From positions 1 through 44,516 of the forward strand of contig CAZVIK010000007.1 of assembly GCA_964627045.1 (NCBI GenBank): a DNA stretch of 44,516 nucleotides. Direction: 5' to 3'. The stretch's first letter is position 1, and every line of letters begins with the position of its first letter. Made by a program: the position numbers and the translations under genes. Under the pieces are notes generated by a model, which had not been told where the DNA came from, did not search any database, and saw only the letters and a program-made list of their open reading frames with translations. Below are positions 32,792-42,700 of the stretch, piece by piece. The DNA comes from CAZVIK01 sp964627045. GTDB lineage: Bacteria > Acidobacteriota > Terriglobia > Bryobacterales > Bryobacteraceae.

Positions 32792-34475
32792 GCAGGCCTG
32801 CGGAACGCTGGAGGAGATCGGGCGGCGAGATCACTCTGTCACCTCGGAGTACCGGATTTTCGGGCCACCGGGGACAGGCAAGACGACTAATCTCACCCGT
32901 CAGATCCGCCGCGCCGTGGATCGCTTCGGTCCTCGGTCGGTCTTAGTCACCAGCTTCTCCCGCGCCGCCGCGGCGGAGTTGGCCGGGCGCGACCTGCCCG
33001 TCGAACCGGACCGGGTCGGAACGCTTCACTCCCACTGCTATCACGCCTTGGGCGCACCGCAGATTGCCGAGGCGAATGTGGACGAATGGAACAAGGAGAA
33101 CCCGCATCTACAGATCACGCCTGTGAAGAAGCTGAGCAAGCTCGATGGTGAGGAGACGGTTGAGGACGACGGCGAGATCGACAAAGAAGGCGATCAGTGG
33201 CTCAAGGACCTCGGCCGTTACCGTGGCCAGATGCTCCCTCCCGAGGCCTGGCCACCGGCTCTGCGGCAGTTCGCCGCGAAATGGCAGACCTACAAAGACG
33301 CGAACGGGCTGCTCGACTTCTGTGACCTCATCGACCGCTGCCTCCGGGACGTGCATGTCGCTCCGAAACGGCCGTCTGTGATCTTCGCCGACGAAGCGCA
33401 GGATCTGAACCGAATGCAGCTCAGCCTCATCCGCCGCTGGGGCGAACACACCAACTACTTCATCGTCGCGGGAGACGACGACCAGACCATCTACTCGTTC
33501 ACCGGCGCATCGCCCGAGGCCATCCTGCGCCCGGAGATTCCGGAGGACCACAAGATCATCCTCAAGCAGAGCTACCGTGTGCCGCGGGCGGTCCACGCCG
33601 CCGCGAACAGGCTGATCCACCAGGTCACCAGGCGTCAGGAGAAGGAGTACCTGCCAAGGCCGGTGGACGGCGTCTGCGCTGAGGTCGCCGGGACGTGGGA
33701 GAACCCAGAGTACGGCGTTCTGCGAGCAGCCATGGAACACCTCGAGCGCGGCCGCAGCGTGATGTTCCTGGCGGCGTGCTCCTACATGCTGCGCCCCATC
33801 ATCCAGGTGCTGCGGAAGAACGCCATTCCGTTCCACAATCCGTACCGCCGCAGCAACGGTTTCTGGAATCCACTTCGGCTCTCCAGGCGAGGCTCCAGCG
33901 TGAACCGGATCCTGGCGCTCTTGGTCGCACATCCTGAATTCGGCGAGGCACACCGGGAGTGGACCTCCGGCGATCTCGCCCTCTGGACCGAGTGGCTGAC
34001 GGCGAAAGGCATCCTGAAGCATGGTGCGAAGACCCAGATTCGGGACTGGGACTCGTCTCGACCCGTGACGATGGCGGACCTGGATGCCGTCTTCGAGACG
34101 GGCGCGCTCGAGTCGCTGCTGGCCTGCTTCGACGGCGATCACCGCGCGCTTCTGGCCTGGTGGCGCGGCCGCGTGAACGGGGCGATGCAGAGCCGGATCC
34201 AGTTTCCAGCGGATGTCACCGCAGTCCGGGGCTCGCAAGCGCTGCTGGAAAGGCCGCAGGTCACCGTGGGCACCATCCATTCGGTGAAGGGCGGGGAGGC
34301 TGATGTCGTGATCCTTTTCCCGGACCTGAGCCAGGCCGGCGACGCCTCGTACCAGCGCTACGGCCCTCCGCGCGATGCCGTTATCCGGATGTTCTACGTC
34401 GGCATGACACGGGCCCGTGAGGCGCTCTACCTGGCTGACCGAACCAGCACTATGGCAGCGCATTTGATGACGTAA
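32775..34475 (+). CDS. UvrD/PcrA-like SF1A helicase
   Basis: 566 residues. The TTG start at 32775 is supported by AGGAGG at 32763-32768. Motifs in order: GPPGTGKTT (30-38), FADEAQD for Walker B, AGDDDQTIYSFTGA for motif III, LKQSYR for motif IV, and VTVGTIHSVKGGEADVV then MFYVGMTRARE for motifs V and VI. The protein is shorter than bacterial UvrD (about 720) and lacks its extended 2B/C-terminal domains, which is common for phage-borne forms. It is a 3'-5' DNA helicase candidate for replication or recombination. Its upstream neighbour is the primase, with overlapping genes. Confidence 0.85.
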   Translation: MSEPSEQACGTLEEIGRRDHSVTSEYRIFGPPGTGKTTNLTRQIRRAVDRFGPRSVLVTSFSRAAAAELAGRDLPVEPDRVGTLHSHCYHALGAPQIAEANVDEWNKENPHLQITPVKKLSKLDGEETVEDDGEIDKEGDQWLKDLGRYRGQMLPPEAWPPALRQFAAKWQTYKDANGLLDFCDLIDRCLRDVHVAPKRPSVIFADEAQDLNRMQLSLIRRWGEHTNYFIVAGDDDQTIYSFTGASPEAILRPEIPEDHKIILKQSYRVPRAVHAAANRLIHQVTRRQEKEYLPRPVDGVCAEVAGTWENPEYGVLRAAMEHLERGRSVMFLAACSYMLRPIIQVLRKNAIPFHNPYRRSNGFWNPLRLSRRGSSVNRILALLVAHPEFGEAHREWTSGDLALWTEWLTAKGILKHGAKTQIRDWDSSRPVTMADLDAVFETGALESLLACFDGDHRALLAWWRGRVNGAMQSRIQFPADVTAVRGSQALLERPQVTVGTIHSVKGGEADVVILFPDLSQAGDASYQRYGPPRDAVIRMFYVGMTRAREALYLADRTSTMAAHLMT

Positions 34476-34503
34476 TACCTTGAACAGATTGGACTTGATA
34501 GCC

Positions 34504-35823
34504 ATGCACGACGAAGGTACCCTTCAGGCGCTGACAGGAGGTTTGAAGGTCAAAGTGCGCGTGCAGCACCCCAAGGTCCAGGAGAAGAAGTTCCGGGAAG
34601 GATGGAAGTGGATCTTTCGCTACTGGTCCGACGAAGCCCAGGCGGATGGGTCTGTCAGGACGGTCCGCAAGGTGCATGAAGTTGGCCTGAGCCGCGGCAA
34701 CGACAAGATTTCGAAAAAGGAGGCTGAGGTCGAGCGCGACAGGTTCTTCGCGAAGCTGAACGCTCCGACCGTGGAGGCTGCCGTCGAGCAGGTCGCCGCC
34801 ACCGGCGTCGCCCTGTTTGGCGAGGTGGCCAGGATGTATCAGGCGGGATACCTCGGCCGCGAGAAGCAGATCGCCAAGCCGACCCGGGTGAAGGAGGAGT
34901 TCTACCTGGAGAAACACCTCATCCCCAAGTGGGGTGCGCTGCGCCTCAACCAGATCCGCCCGCAGGCGATCGAGGACTGGCTGCACGTGACCTTCGACTC
35001 CTGGTGGACGATGCACGGCGTGCGCGCCATCATGAGCCGGATCTTCTACTACGCCGAGGGCCATGGTCTGTGGGAAGAGGGGAAGCGCAGCCCGGCCTCC
35101 AAAGCCCGGCTGGGAAAGAAGCGCCACAAGTACGAGCGCCGGATCCTGACGTTCGAGGAGACCGCCCGCGTCCTCCAGCACCTCGAAGAGCCGAACAAGC
35201 TGATCGTCGAGACTTGCATCGCAACGGGGGCGCGCATTTCAGAGGTCCTCGGCCTCATGTGGAAGCACGTCAACCTCGATGCCGGCACCATCAAGATCGA
35301 GCAACGCGTCTGGCAATGCGAGGTCGGCCAGCCCAAGAGCGAGGGCAGTCGGCGTGTCCTGGGCATTGGTGACCTGGTCGAGCGCTTCCGCGCCAAGGCG
35401 GCCGCCGGCACAGCAAAGCCAGGAGCGTGGGTCTTCCCCCAGAAGCGATACCCGAGCCTGCCCATGTGGGACTCAGGCGTGCGAGACGCCCTCCACCAAG
35501 CGGCACAGGCTGAGGACTGCGACTTCCCCGGCCTCGGATTGCACTCCTTCCGCCGGGCCAACATCACCTGGCGGCAGGAGGTCGGTGGCAGCGCCATTGA
35601 GGCCTCCAAGATCGCCGGCCACAGCGACCTGGAGATGACCAGCGAATACACGTTCGTGGCACCAGAGAGGCAGAATGAGCTGACACGGCGGATTCAGCAA
35701 AAGCTGAAGAAGGCAGGCAGGACGGCGGCGAAGCCGCCCGAGCCAGCAATGCCAGCCCCGACGACATCTAAGGTCCCCGGCAGCCTGGCCGATACGGAGC
35801 CGGCGACTCCGGTTGTCCAGTAG
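34504..35823 (+). CDS. int: Tyrosine-recombinase integrase
   Basis: 439 residues from ATG 34504; an in-frame TTG at 34480 would add 8 residues. The catalytic set is complete: Arg244 (ATGARISEVLG), Lys278, His347 and Arg350 (LGLHSFRRANIT), His373 (AGHSDLEMTSEYT) and Tyr382. The N-terminal SAM-like domain (about 100-200) binds core sites and an Ala/Pro-rich tail ends the protein. The gene is the last of the rightward operon and lies next to chromosomal genes in the opposite direction. It should therefore lie near the right attachment site of the prophage. Confidence 0.9.
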   Translation: MHDEGTLQALTGGLKVKVRVQHPKVQEKKFREGWKWIFRYWSDEAQADGSVRTVRKVHEVGLSRGNDKISKKEAEVERDRFFAKLNAPTVEAAVEQVAATGVALFGEVARMYQAGYLGREKQIAKPTRVKEEFYLEKHLIPKWGALRLNQIRPQAIEDWLHVTFDSWWTMHGVRAIMSRIFYYAEGHGLWEEGKRSPASKARLGKKRHKYERRILTFEETARVLQHLEEPNKLIVETCIATGARISEVLGLMWKHVNLDAGTIKIEQRVWQCEVGQPKSEGSRRVLGIGDLVERFRAKAAAGTAKPGAWVFPQKRYPSLPMWDSGVRDALHQAAQAEDCDFPGLGLHSFRRANITWRQEVGGSAIEASKIAGHSDLEMTSEYTFVAPERQNELTRRIQQKLKKAGRTAAKPPEPAMPAPTTSKVPGSLADTEPATPVVQ

Positions 35824-35855
35824 GGACGAAGTACCGTGCGTCGCACTCTTGGCCT
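35824..35855. other. Likely prophage-chromosome junction
   Basis: Thirty-two bases separate the integrase stop from the converging thioredoxin gene. They contain an 11-base palindrome GTGCG-T-CGCAC at 35836-35846. Temperate phages usually keep att next to int, so att should be here or inside the thioredoxin 3' end, but the partner copy is outside the window and cannot be compared. No tRNA gene is present. Confidence 0.3.
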
Positions 35856-36440
35856 TCATCGCTTCTTCTGGGGCGACTTTGCAGGAGGGGCTGTCCCCGT
35901 CCCGGATGGTGCGCCTCTCTTCAGGAGAGCTTCGATGTTGGACCGCATGTTGGCCTCCGTGCCTTTGAAAAAGGCGTCGTCTCCCGTGAACTGGGCCCGA
36001 ATGACCCCGCTCCCATCCATGAAGACCAGGAATGGGACCGAGTACTGCCTGGCGAACGACAGTTGCAGGTACTGAAAAACGGACATTTGCGTAGCGGTAC
36101 CAACCGGGAAGGAGAGATTCAGTTTCTTGACGAATCCCGGCAGCCTGGCTTGTGCGTCCTGGTTGAACGCCACGGCAATCACCTGGAGTCCACGGGCTCG
36201 GTACTCCTGCTGCAACCTCTCCAGCACCTGTGCTGTCTCCTGACAGTGCGGGCATTCGGTCAGGAAGAACTCGACCACGAGCGCCTTTCCGCGGAACTGG
36301 TTGAACTGTAGGGGTCCACCTGCGGCAGTTAGAACTGTGAACTCGGGCGACTGTCGAGGAATCTGCTGGGCCGGTGCAACTGCCGCAAGAAGGCTCAGTG
36401 CGAGCCAGCTCAGCACGTTAATTGTTTGTCGTCTCTTCAT
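35856..36440 (-). CDS. TlpA/ResA-like periplasmic thioredoxin
   Basis: 194 residues. The N-terminus has a signal peptide (INVLSWLALSLLAAVAPAQQ). The redox motif is ECPHC, preceded by FRGKALVVEFFLT, as in the AhpC/TSA and TlpA/ResA families. The YSVPFLVFMDGSG stretch supplies the cis-Pro loop, and residues after about 170 are an extra low-complexity tail. It transfers electrons in the periplasm, for example to keep protein thiols or metal sites reduced. The start overlaps the MauE-like gene by 4 bases (ATGA), so the two work together: MauE-like proteins supply reductant or partner such thioredoxins. Confidence 0.85.
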   Translation of the reverse strand: MKRRQTINVLSWLALSLLAAVAPAQQIPRQSPEFTVLTAAGGPLQFNQFRGKALVVEFFLTECPHCQETAQVLERLQQEYRARGLQVIAVAFNQDAQARLPGFVKKLNLSFPVGTATQMSVFQYLQLSFARQYSVPFLVFMDGSGVIRAQFTGDDAFFKGTEANMRSNIEALLKRGAPSGTGTAPPAKSPQKKR

Positions 36441-36907
36441 CGGATAGTCTCCTTAGTGGTGGCGGACTCGGTCTCCCGGGCGCCTGTCCCGCCCGCGGGG
36501 CGGGCGCGGAAGCATAAAACCGTCAGCAGCGCCGAGATCGCGAGCAGCACGCCGTCTCTCAGCAGCGTGCGCGGACCGAGCGTTTCGCCCGGCCCAAAAC
36601 AGCCACAGTCAATCCCCAGACCCCTCGCGAAGGAAAACAGCATGACCCCAAAGAACGTGCCGAGCAGGCCAGTGATAGCCAGCGAGGTGTATCGCAGGGC
36701 ATAACCGTTGATGACGAGCACGCCGAGCACAGCTTCCAGCCAAGGAAGCGTCCGAGCCGCCACCAACACCGCCCACTCCGGCAACAGTCCATAGGCGGCG
36801 ATGGACATCGCGAATACCTCCCAGGGGTCGCGGAGCTTCGTGTAGGCGGCGTAAAGCAGGACGCCCCCCAACAGCACTCTCAGGACGATCACCAGGTATC
36901 GCCGCAT
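36437..36907 (-). CDS. MauE/DoxX-family membrane protein
   Basis: 156 residues with four membrane helices, the first being LVIVLRVLLGGVLLYAAYTKL. The C-terminal part shows the conserved IDCGCFGPGE motif of MauE, where a Cys pair in the loop interacts with periplasmic thiols. MauE was named for methylamine dehydrogenase maturation, but related proteins occur widely with thioredoxins. It is coupled to the following thioredoxin gene by a 4-base overlap. Ribosome-binding sequence GAGG is 4 bases upstream. Confidence 0.85.
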   Translation of the reverse strand: MRRYLVIVLRVLLGGVLLYAAYTKLRDPWEVFAMSIAAYGLLPEWAVLVAARTLPWLEAVLGVLVINGYALRYTSLAITGLLGTFFGVMLFSFARGLGIDCGCFGPGETLGPRTLLRDGVLLAISALLTVLCFRARPAGGTGARETESATTKETIR

Positions 36908-36908
36908 A

Positions 36909-37049
36909 TCACCTCACGACCGTCTTCGTGGCGGTCTGGCGGCGCACCGCGCCGATTCCGGGCGACGCCGGGTCGTCAAGCAAGGCGCCATCCAGTATAT
37001 GGATCGTGCGGCCGGCAAGAGCCGCGTTGTCGGGGCTATGCGTGTTCAT
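36909..37049 (-). pseudogene. Relic of ABC-transporter ATPase C-terminus
   Basis: The frame reads MNTHSPDNAALAGRTIHILD then GALLDD. This is the end of an ABC ATPase of the LolD/MacB type: H-loop 'TH', then a typical A-x-R-x-I-x-I-x-D-G pattern. Everything before the H-loop (P-loop, signature, Walker B) is missing. The piece overlaps the P-type ATPase stop and ends just upstream of MauE. It is a deletion scar of a former transporter gene, unless the match is coincidence. Confidence 0.45.
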
Positions 37050-39258
37050 AGGTATGGTCTGTCCGCGGGAGCTGAGGCCAGGAGCTAACAAGTCGGAGCG
37101 CATTGAAGATGACGAGCAAGGAAACGCCCATGTCCGCGGCGATTGCTGCCCAGAGCGAAGCATGCCCGGCGAATGCAAGGGCGACAAAAACGAACTTCAC
37201 CGCCAACGAAAGGACGATATTCTGGCGGATGATCGACAGCGTCCGCCGGGAGTGGGCGATGAGCCATGGCAGTTGGTGCAGGTCATCCGACATGAGGGCG
37301 ACGTCGGCCGCCTCGATCGCTGCATCGCTTCCAATGGCGCCCATGGCAATGCCAAGGCTTGCGCGGGCCATCGCCGGAGCGTCGTTCACGCCGTCGCCTA
37401 TCATAGCCACCGACCCATATTGCTGAACGAGGGACTCGATTGTGGCCACCTTGTCGGCCGGCAGGAGTTCAGCCTGCACTTCTTCGATTCCTGCTTGCCG
37501 AGCTATCGTCCGGGCGGTTCCTTCGTTGTCGCCGGTCAGCATCACGATGTGGGGCACACCAAGGGCGCTGGTCGCCGCCAGCAATTCTGGGATGCCGGGC
37601 CGAAGCCGGTCAGACAGCGCAATGAATCCGCAGACGTGGGTTTCGTTGCCGATGACGACAACGGAATGACCGGTTGCCGACAGGTCTCCGAGCACTGAGT
37701 GCACCTCGGGCGTTTCTTGCCCGCGTTCCTCCAACAATCGGTGGGAGCCGAGCCAGAAGGATTTGCCGTCGAGTCGTGCTGTCGCGCCCTTGCCGGGGAT
37801 AAGGGTGAACTCCGTGACTGGTCCCGGTTGCAGGCCGCGCGCACTGACGTAATCGCAAATCGCACGAGCCAGAGGATGCTGGCTTGAGGACTCCAGCGAG
37901 CCCGCTCGCTCGAGTAATTCCTGCTCAGTATGGCCGTTCAACGCGACGATCTTAGCGACCGACGGCCTGCCCACGGTCAGCGTTCCAGTCTTGTCCATGG
38001 CGATCGCCTTGAGCCGTGCAGGTGTCTCAAGCGCCAATCCGCCCTTGACGAGAACTCCGTTGCGAGCCGCCGCGGCGAGACCCGCGACGATGCTCACCGG
38101 CGTTGAGATTACCAACGCGCACGGGCAGCCTATCACCAACAATACGAGCGACTGGTAGAACCACGTTGCCCACGGTTGATGGAACAACATTGGTGGGACA
38201 CTCGCCGTCAGGATCGCCACCGCAAAAACCGTTGGTGTATAGATGCGAGCAAAGCGATTCACCCATTGTTCAGCAGGGGAACGGCGGCCTTGGCTCTCTC
38301 CCACCAGCCGAATCACATGCGCGAGGGTGGTGTCGTTCGCGATTTTGGTGGAGCGGACATCGATCACACCGTTTCCATTGATGGTCCCGGCAAAGACGGA
38401 GGACCCTGGTTCCTTGGTGATCGGGAGGCTCTCACCAGTGATCGGAGCCTGGTTGACGTCGGTCGTTCCCTGAACGACTGTGCCGTCGAGTCCGATCCGC
38501 TCCCCAGGTCTAACTCGGAAGCGAGTGTCCACCGGAACTCCCGCCGAAGGTCTCTCACGGATCGTGCCATCAGATTCCACGACGCTGACGGATTCCGGGG
38601 CGATCTTTAATAGCGCCTCCACCGCGCGCCGGGCGCGACCGACGCTCCAGGATTCCAGGGCTAGTGATAGGGCGAAGAGAAAAGAGACTGTGGCCGCTTC
38701 GAGCCATTGCCCGAGGGCAATCGCACCGATCACTGCGACGGTCATCAGAAGGTTCATGTCCGGGCGGAACCGTCGCAGGGAGAACCATGCCTTAGGCATG
38801 ACAAACCAAGCACCAGTGACGACCGCAAGGAGATAGAGCATTCGGACAGGAATTGGTGCGACGCCGCCCGCACCCACATGCTCCGAGGCCAACGCCGCTA
38901 ACAGGCTGCCGCTAAGGAGGACGTGGACACAAAAACCCACGACGGCCAGCGAGCCGCTGAGGACAGTCAAGGCAGTTCGCGCATCGCGCCACCACGTCTG
39001 CCTTTCGGACCGAGTCGCAGTCCGCTCTGCGCCCGCCCACAATTCGGCGGACATCCCCGTCTTCGCCACTCTCTCGATGACTTGTTGCACGGAGACCCGA
39101 CCGCCGTCCTGCAGAGTCATCCTTCCGTTGAGGATGTCGAACGACAGATCCGATTCACTTCTGACCAGATCGCGGAGTTCGCGCTTCAGGATGCCGACTT
39201 CTTCCGCGCAGTCCATCCCTTGAATTCGGAAGACCAGCCCTGGTTCGCGGTCCTTCAT
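37036..39258 (-). CDS. Heavy-metal P-type ATPase (Zn/Cd/Pb type)
   Basis: 740 residues from ATG 39258 (AAGGAG 6 bases upstream; the ATG at 39264 directly abuts that site). An N-terminal metal-binding domain has only one Cys (GMDCAEEVG), unlike the usual CxxC. The membrane part has the CPC motif (IGCPCALVISTPVS, Cys378 and Cys380), the phosphorylation motif DKTGTLT (Asp422), the TGES actuator motif and the GDGVNDAPAMARASLGIAMG hinge. The CPC plus downstream pattern fits the P1B-2 (ZntA/CadA) class that expels Zn, Cd and Pb. It lies in one strand with the RND efflux genes but 112 bases from the PII gene, so it may have its own promoter. Confidence 0.9.
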   Translation of the reverse strand: MKDREPGLVFRIQGMDCAEEVGILKRELRDLVRSESDLSFDILNGRMTLQDGGRVSVQQVIERVAKTGMSAELWAGAERTATRSERQTWWRDARTALTVLSGSLAVVGFCVHVLLSGSLLAALASEHVGAGGVAPIPVRMLYLLAVVTGAWFVMPKAWFSLRRFRPDMNLLMTVAVIGAIALGQWLEAATVSFLFALSLALESWSVGRARRAVEALLKIAPESVSVVESDGTIRERPSAGVPVDTRFRVRPGERIGLDGTVVQGTTDVNQAPITGESLPITKEPGSSVFAGTINGNGVIDVRSTKIANDTTLAHVIRLVGESQGRRSPAEQWVNRFARIYTPTVFAVAILTASVPPMLFHQPWATWFYQSLVLLVIGCPCALVISTPVSIVAGLAAAARNGVLVKGGLALETPARLKAIAMDKTGTLTVGRPSVAKIVALNGHTEQELLERAGSLESSSQHPLARAICDYVSARGLQPGPVTEFTLIPGKGATARLDGKSFWLGSHRLLEERGQETPEVHSVLGDLSATGHSVVVIGNETHVCGFIALSDRLRPGIPELLAATSALGVPHIVMLTGDNEGTARTIARQAGIEEVQAELLPADKVATIESLVQQYGSVAMIGDGVNDAPAMARASLGIAMGAIGSDAAIEAADVALMSDDLHQLPWLIAHSRRTLSIIRQNIVLSLAVKFVFVALAFAGHASLWAAIAADMGVSLLVIFNALRLVSSWPQLPRTDHTYEHA

Positions 39259-39376
39259 CAGCATCTCCTTCCCGTTCGCATCTCGAGTGCAGGACAGGGA
39301 GCCGAATCAGGGTGAGGACCGTGGACTTCTCCCATTCCCACCCGAGGAACTTCGCACCCTGTGCAGCGCCCGGCCG

Positions 39377-39697
39377 CTAGATCGCGCTCTCGCCTTTCTC
39401 CCCCGTGCTGATCCTGACGACCTCGTCAACCGTGTAGACGAATATCTTGCCGTCACCGGAGCGGCCCGTGTGGGCATGTGATCGGATGAGTTCGATCACA
39501 CTGTCCACGTGCACGGCCGGAACCACGATTTCGAGCTTGATTTTTGGGGATGTCTCCGAAAGCTCCTCCTCGGTTCCGTGCCTGCCAAATCCCCTTACTT
39601 TCGAGACCGTGAGACCGGGAAACTCCGGGTGTCCCCGGAGCGCCTCCACGACCTTCGGCAACATGAACTCCTGAATGATGGCTTTGATCTCTTTCAT
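39377..39697 (-). CDS. PII-like signalling protein (PII-new group)
   Basis: 106 residues from ATG 39697, with GGAG 9 bases upstream; an upstream ATG at 39712 lacks such a site. It begins MKEIKAIIQEFMLPKVVEAL and ends GDGKIFVYTVDEVVRISTGEKG, the standard ends of the GlnB fold. The T-loop region (RHGTEEELSETSP) is short and lacks the uridylylated Tyr. PII-new-group proteins lacking that site are known beside heavy-metal RND genes; here the gene follows cusA by 19 bases. It may sense a ligand or metal and modulate the pump; the ligand is unknown. Confidence 0.85.
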   Translation of the reverse strand: MKEIKAIIQEFMLPKVVEALRGHPEFPGLTVSKVRGFGRHGTEEELSETSPKIKLEIVVPAVHVDSVIELIRSHAHTGRSGDGKIFVYTVDEVVRISTGEKGESAI

Positions 39698-39716
39698 GGT
39701 TTTCGACTCCAATGGT

Positions 39717-42700
39717 TTAGATTTCGACTTCCGCCTCCCGTCGCTCGAACCAGCGATACAGAACCGGCAGGATGACCAATGTCAGCAGCGTCGACGTCAG
39801 CAGTCCCCCCACGACGACGGTGGCGAGCGGCCGCTGAACTTCCGATCCGGGACCCGAGGCGTACAGCATCGGAATCAGGCTGAAGATAGCGATGGAGGCC
39901 GTCATCAGCACGGGCCGCAACCGGTCTTCGCTTCCCCTGGCGATGGCCTCCTCGACGGAAGCGCCTTCCTCCCGGAGTTGGGCGATTCGTGAGACAAGCA
40001 CCACACCGTTGAGAACAGCAACCCCGAAGAGAACGACGAATCCCACGGAGGCAGGAACGGATAAGTAAAGCCCCGAGACATACAGCGCGAACACACCTCC
40101 GATGAGCGCGAACGGCAGGTTGAAGATCACCAGCAGCGCAAGCCGCACCGACTTGAACGTGATGAAAAGGAGCAGGAGGATTAGGCCCACCGCAATTGGC
40201 GCAATGATCATGAGCTTCGCCATTGCTCGCTGCTGGTTCTCGAACTGCCCTCCCCACGTAGTGTAGTAGCCAGCCGGCAGGTTCACCTTCTGCCGGATGG
40301 CGTCCCGCGCCTCGGCGACATAGCTGCCGATGTCCCTGTCGTGGATGTTGATCTCGATACCAATGCGGCGCAGTCCGTTCTCCCGACTTACTTGAACCGG
40401 CCCTTGGACAACCTCAATCTGTGCAAGCTGGCTCAACGGCACGTTATACCCTTCCCGCGCCGGGACGAGCGTGTTCCCGATAGTGTCCACCGAGTTGCGA
40501 TACTCGGGCGGGTAACGGACCGCGACGTCGAACGCGCGGTTCTCTTCATAGAACTTGGTCGCCGCTTTCCCGCCGACGGAGATCTCGATGATGCGCAGCA
40601 CGTCGCCGACGTTCACGCCATAGCGAGCGATCTTGCTCCGATCAACGTTTATGGCAAGGTATGGCTGGCCGCCGACACGCTCGACTACCAGATCCGCGGT
40701 GCCCCGGACATTCCGGAGCGCCGCTCCGATCTCCTCTGCCTTCCGGCCGAGCACGTCCATGTCGTCACCAAAGAGCTTCACGATGAGCTGGGCGCGCGTT
40801 CCGGCGACAAGCTCATCGATTCGGCACTGAATGGGCTGGCTGAAGCTAAAGGCGATTCCGGGAATCGTCGAGATCGTCTCCCGCATCTTCTCTGTCAGTT
40901 CGTCCCGGTCTGCCGCCGTCTTCCACTCCGACCGCGGCAGGAGAATCCCTGTGAAACCAGTCTTGTCGACGCCCCTTGCCTCGAGAGCGATTCCGGTCTG
41001 TCCTGTCCGCGAGAGAACTGTCTGCAGTTCCGGAAAGCGCTTCAGTTTCTTCTCGACGAGATTCGTGACTTCGAGCGCTTTGTCCAGGGAGACTCCGGGC
41101 AAGATCTGCACGTCCATGTCGAACGCCCCCTCGTCCATGATCGGGATGAACTCGGTCCCCAGACGGGGGACAACCAGGATTGCCGCAAGGAGGCCGATCA
41201 AAGCGGCCGAAACAACCAAAAGCCGTTTCCTCATCGCCCAAGCGAGAAGCGGCCGGTAGACTGCCCTGGCTCCCCGCATGATGATGCTTTCTTTCTCAGG
41301 CCCCGGCCTCAGTACCATCGCGCAAAGTACGGGGATTACAAAGATCGAAAGCACCAACGACGAAAGCAGGGCGATGGCCACCGTCAGGGCCAGCGGGCCG
41401 AACATCTTCCCTTCCAGCCCTTCCAACGAGAGGATGGGAAGAAAGGTCGTGGCGATGATCAACTCGCCGAAGATACTGGGTTTGCGGACTTCGAGCACCG
41501 CTTTGAGCACTGTAGAGAGTTTGTGTTCGGAGCTCCCCCTCTCGCTCAGGTGCCGTTGTACGTTTTCAACCTGGATGATGGTGGCGTCGATGATCATCCC
41601 GATCGAGATCGCGAGTCCGCCCAGTGACATGAGGTTCGCGTCCAGGCCGACGTACTTCATCACGATGAACGTCAGAAAGAGCGACAGCGGCAGAGCGAAG
41701 ATGACGACGGCTGCACCCCGCAGGCTGCGCAACATGAAGTAGAGGACGAGCACGACGAGAATTGACCCCTCCAGCAACGCCTTGGTCACCGTCCCCACGC
41801 TGCTTGAGACAATGTCGGAACGGTCGTAGTAGGGGACAATCTTGATTCCGGAAGGAAGAACGTTGTTCTCATTGATCTCCCGGACCTTCTCTTTCACCGC
41901 CTGGACCACGGCCCGGCCGTTGCCCCCGCGCAGCATCATGACGATGCCGCCGACCACCTCGTTCTCACCGTTCATGAGCGCGGCTCCCTGGCGGACAGCT
42001 TCGCCGACCTGCACGCCGGCAACATCACGGACAAAGACGGGGGTGCCGGAAGGCGCGGCCAAGACGACGTTTCTGATATCGTCCTCTGACTTGAATAGGC
42101 CAACGCCGCGCACGATGTACTGCTCGTCGAAACGGTCGAGGACATTGCCGCCGACGTTTTCGTTGTTCTTCTCGATCGCCGCGTACACGTCGTCGAGCGT
42201 CAGACGGTAGGCAATCAGCTTGGCCGGGTCGACCATGACCTGGTACTGCTTGAAATATCCACCGAAAGAGTTGATTTCATTGACGCCCGGCACGCTCTTC
42301 AGCAGGGGCGTCACTACCCACTCCTGAAGCGTGCGCAGGTCGGCCAGATACCGCTTCCGGGCCTCGGGGTCGGTGGGCATGGGTGGTCCCTGCAAGGTGT
42401 ATTGATAGATCTCACCCATCGCCGTTGCGATCGGCCCCATGCTCACCGTGACGGAGTTGGGCACGACGGATTTCGCCTCGTCCAGCCGCTGAAAGACCAA
42501 CTGGCGGGCAAAATAGATATCGACGTCGTCTTTGAAGACAATCGTGACTACCGAGAGGCCGAACTTCGTGATGGACCGCATCTGAACAACATCCGGCAGC
42601 CCTCGCATCGCATTTTCGATTGGATAGGTGACGAACCGCTCGATTTCCAGGGCCGAAAGACCCGGCGCCGTACTGAGAATCTCCACTTGCACGTTCGTGA

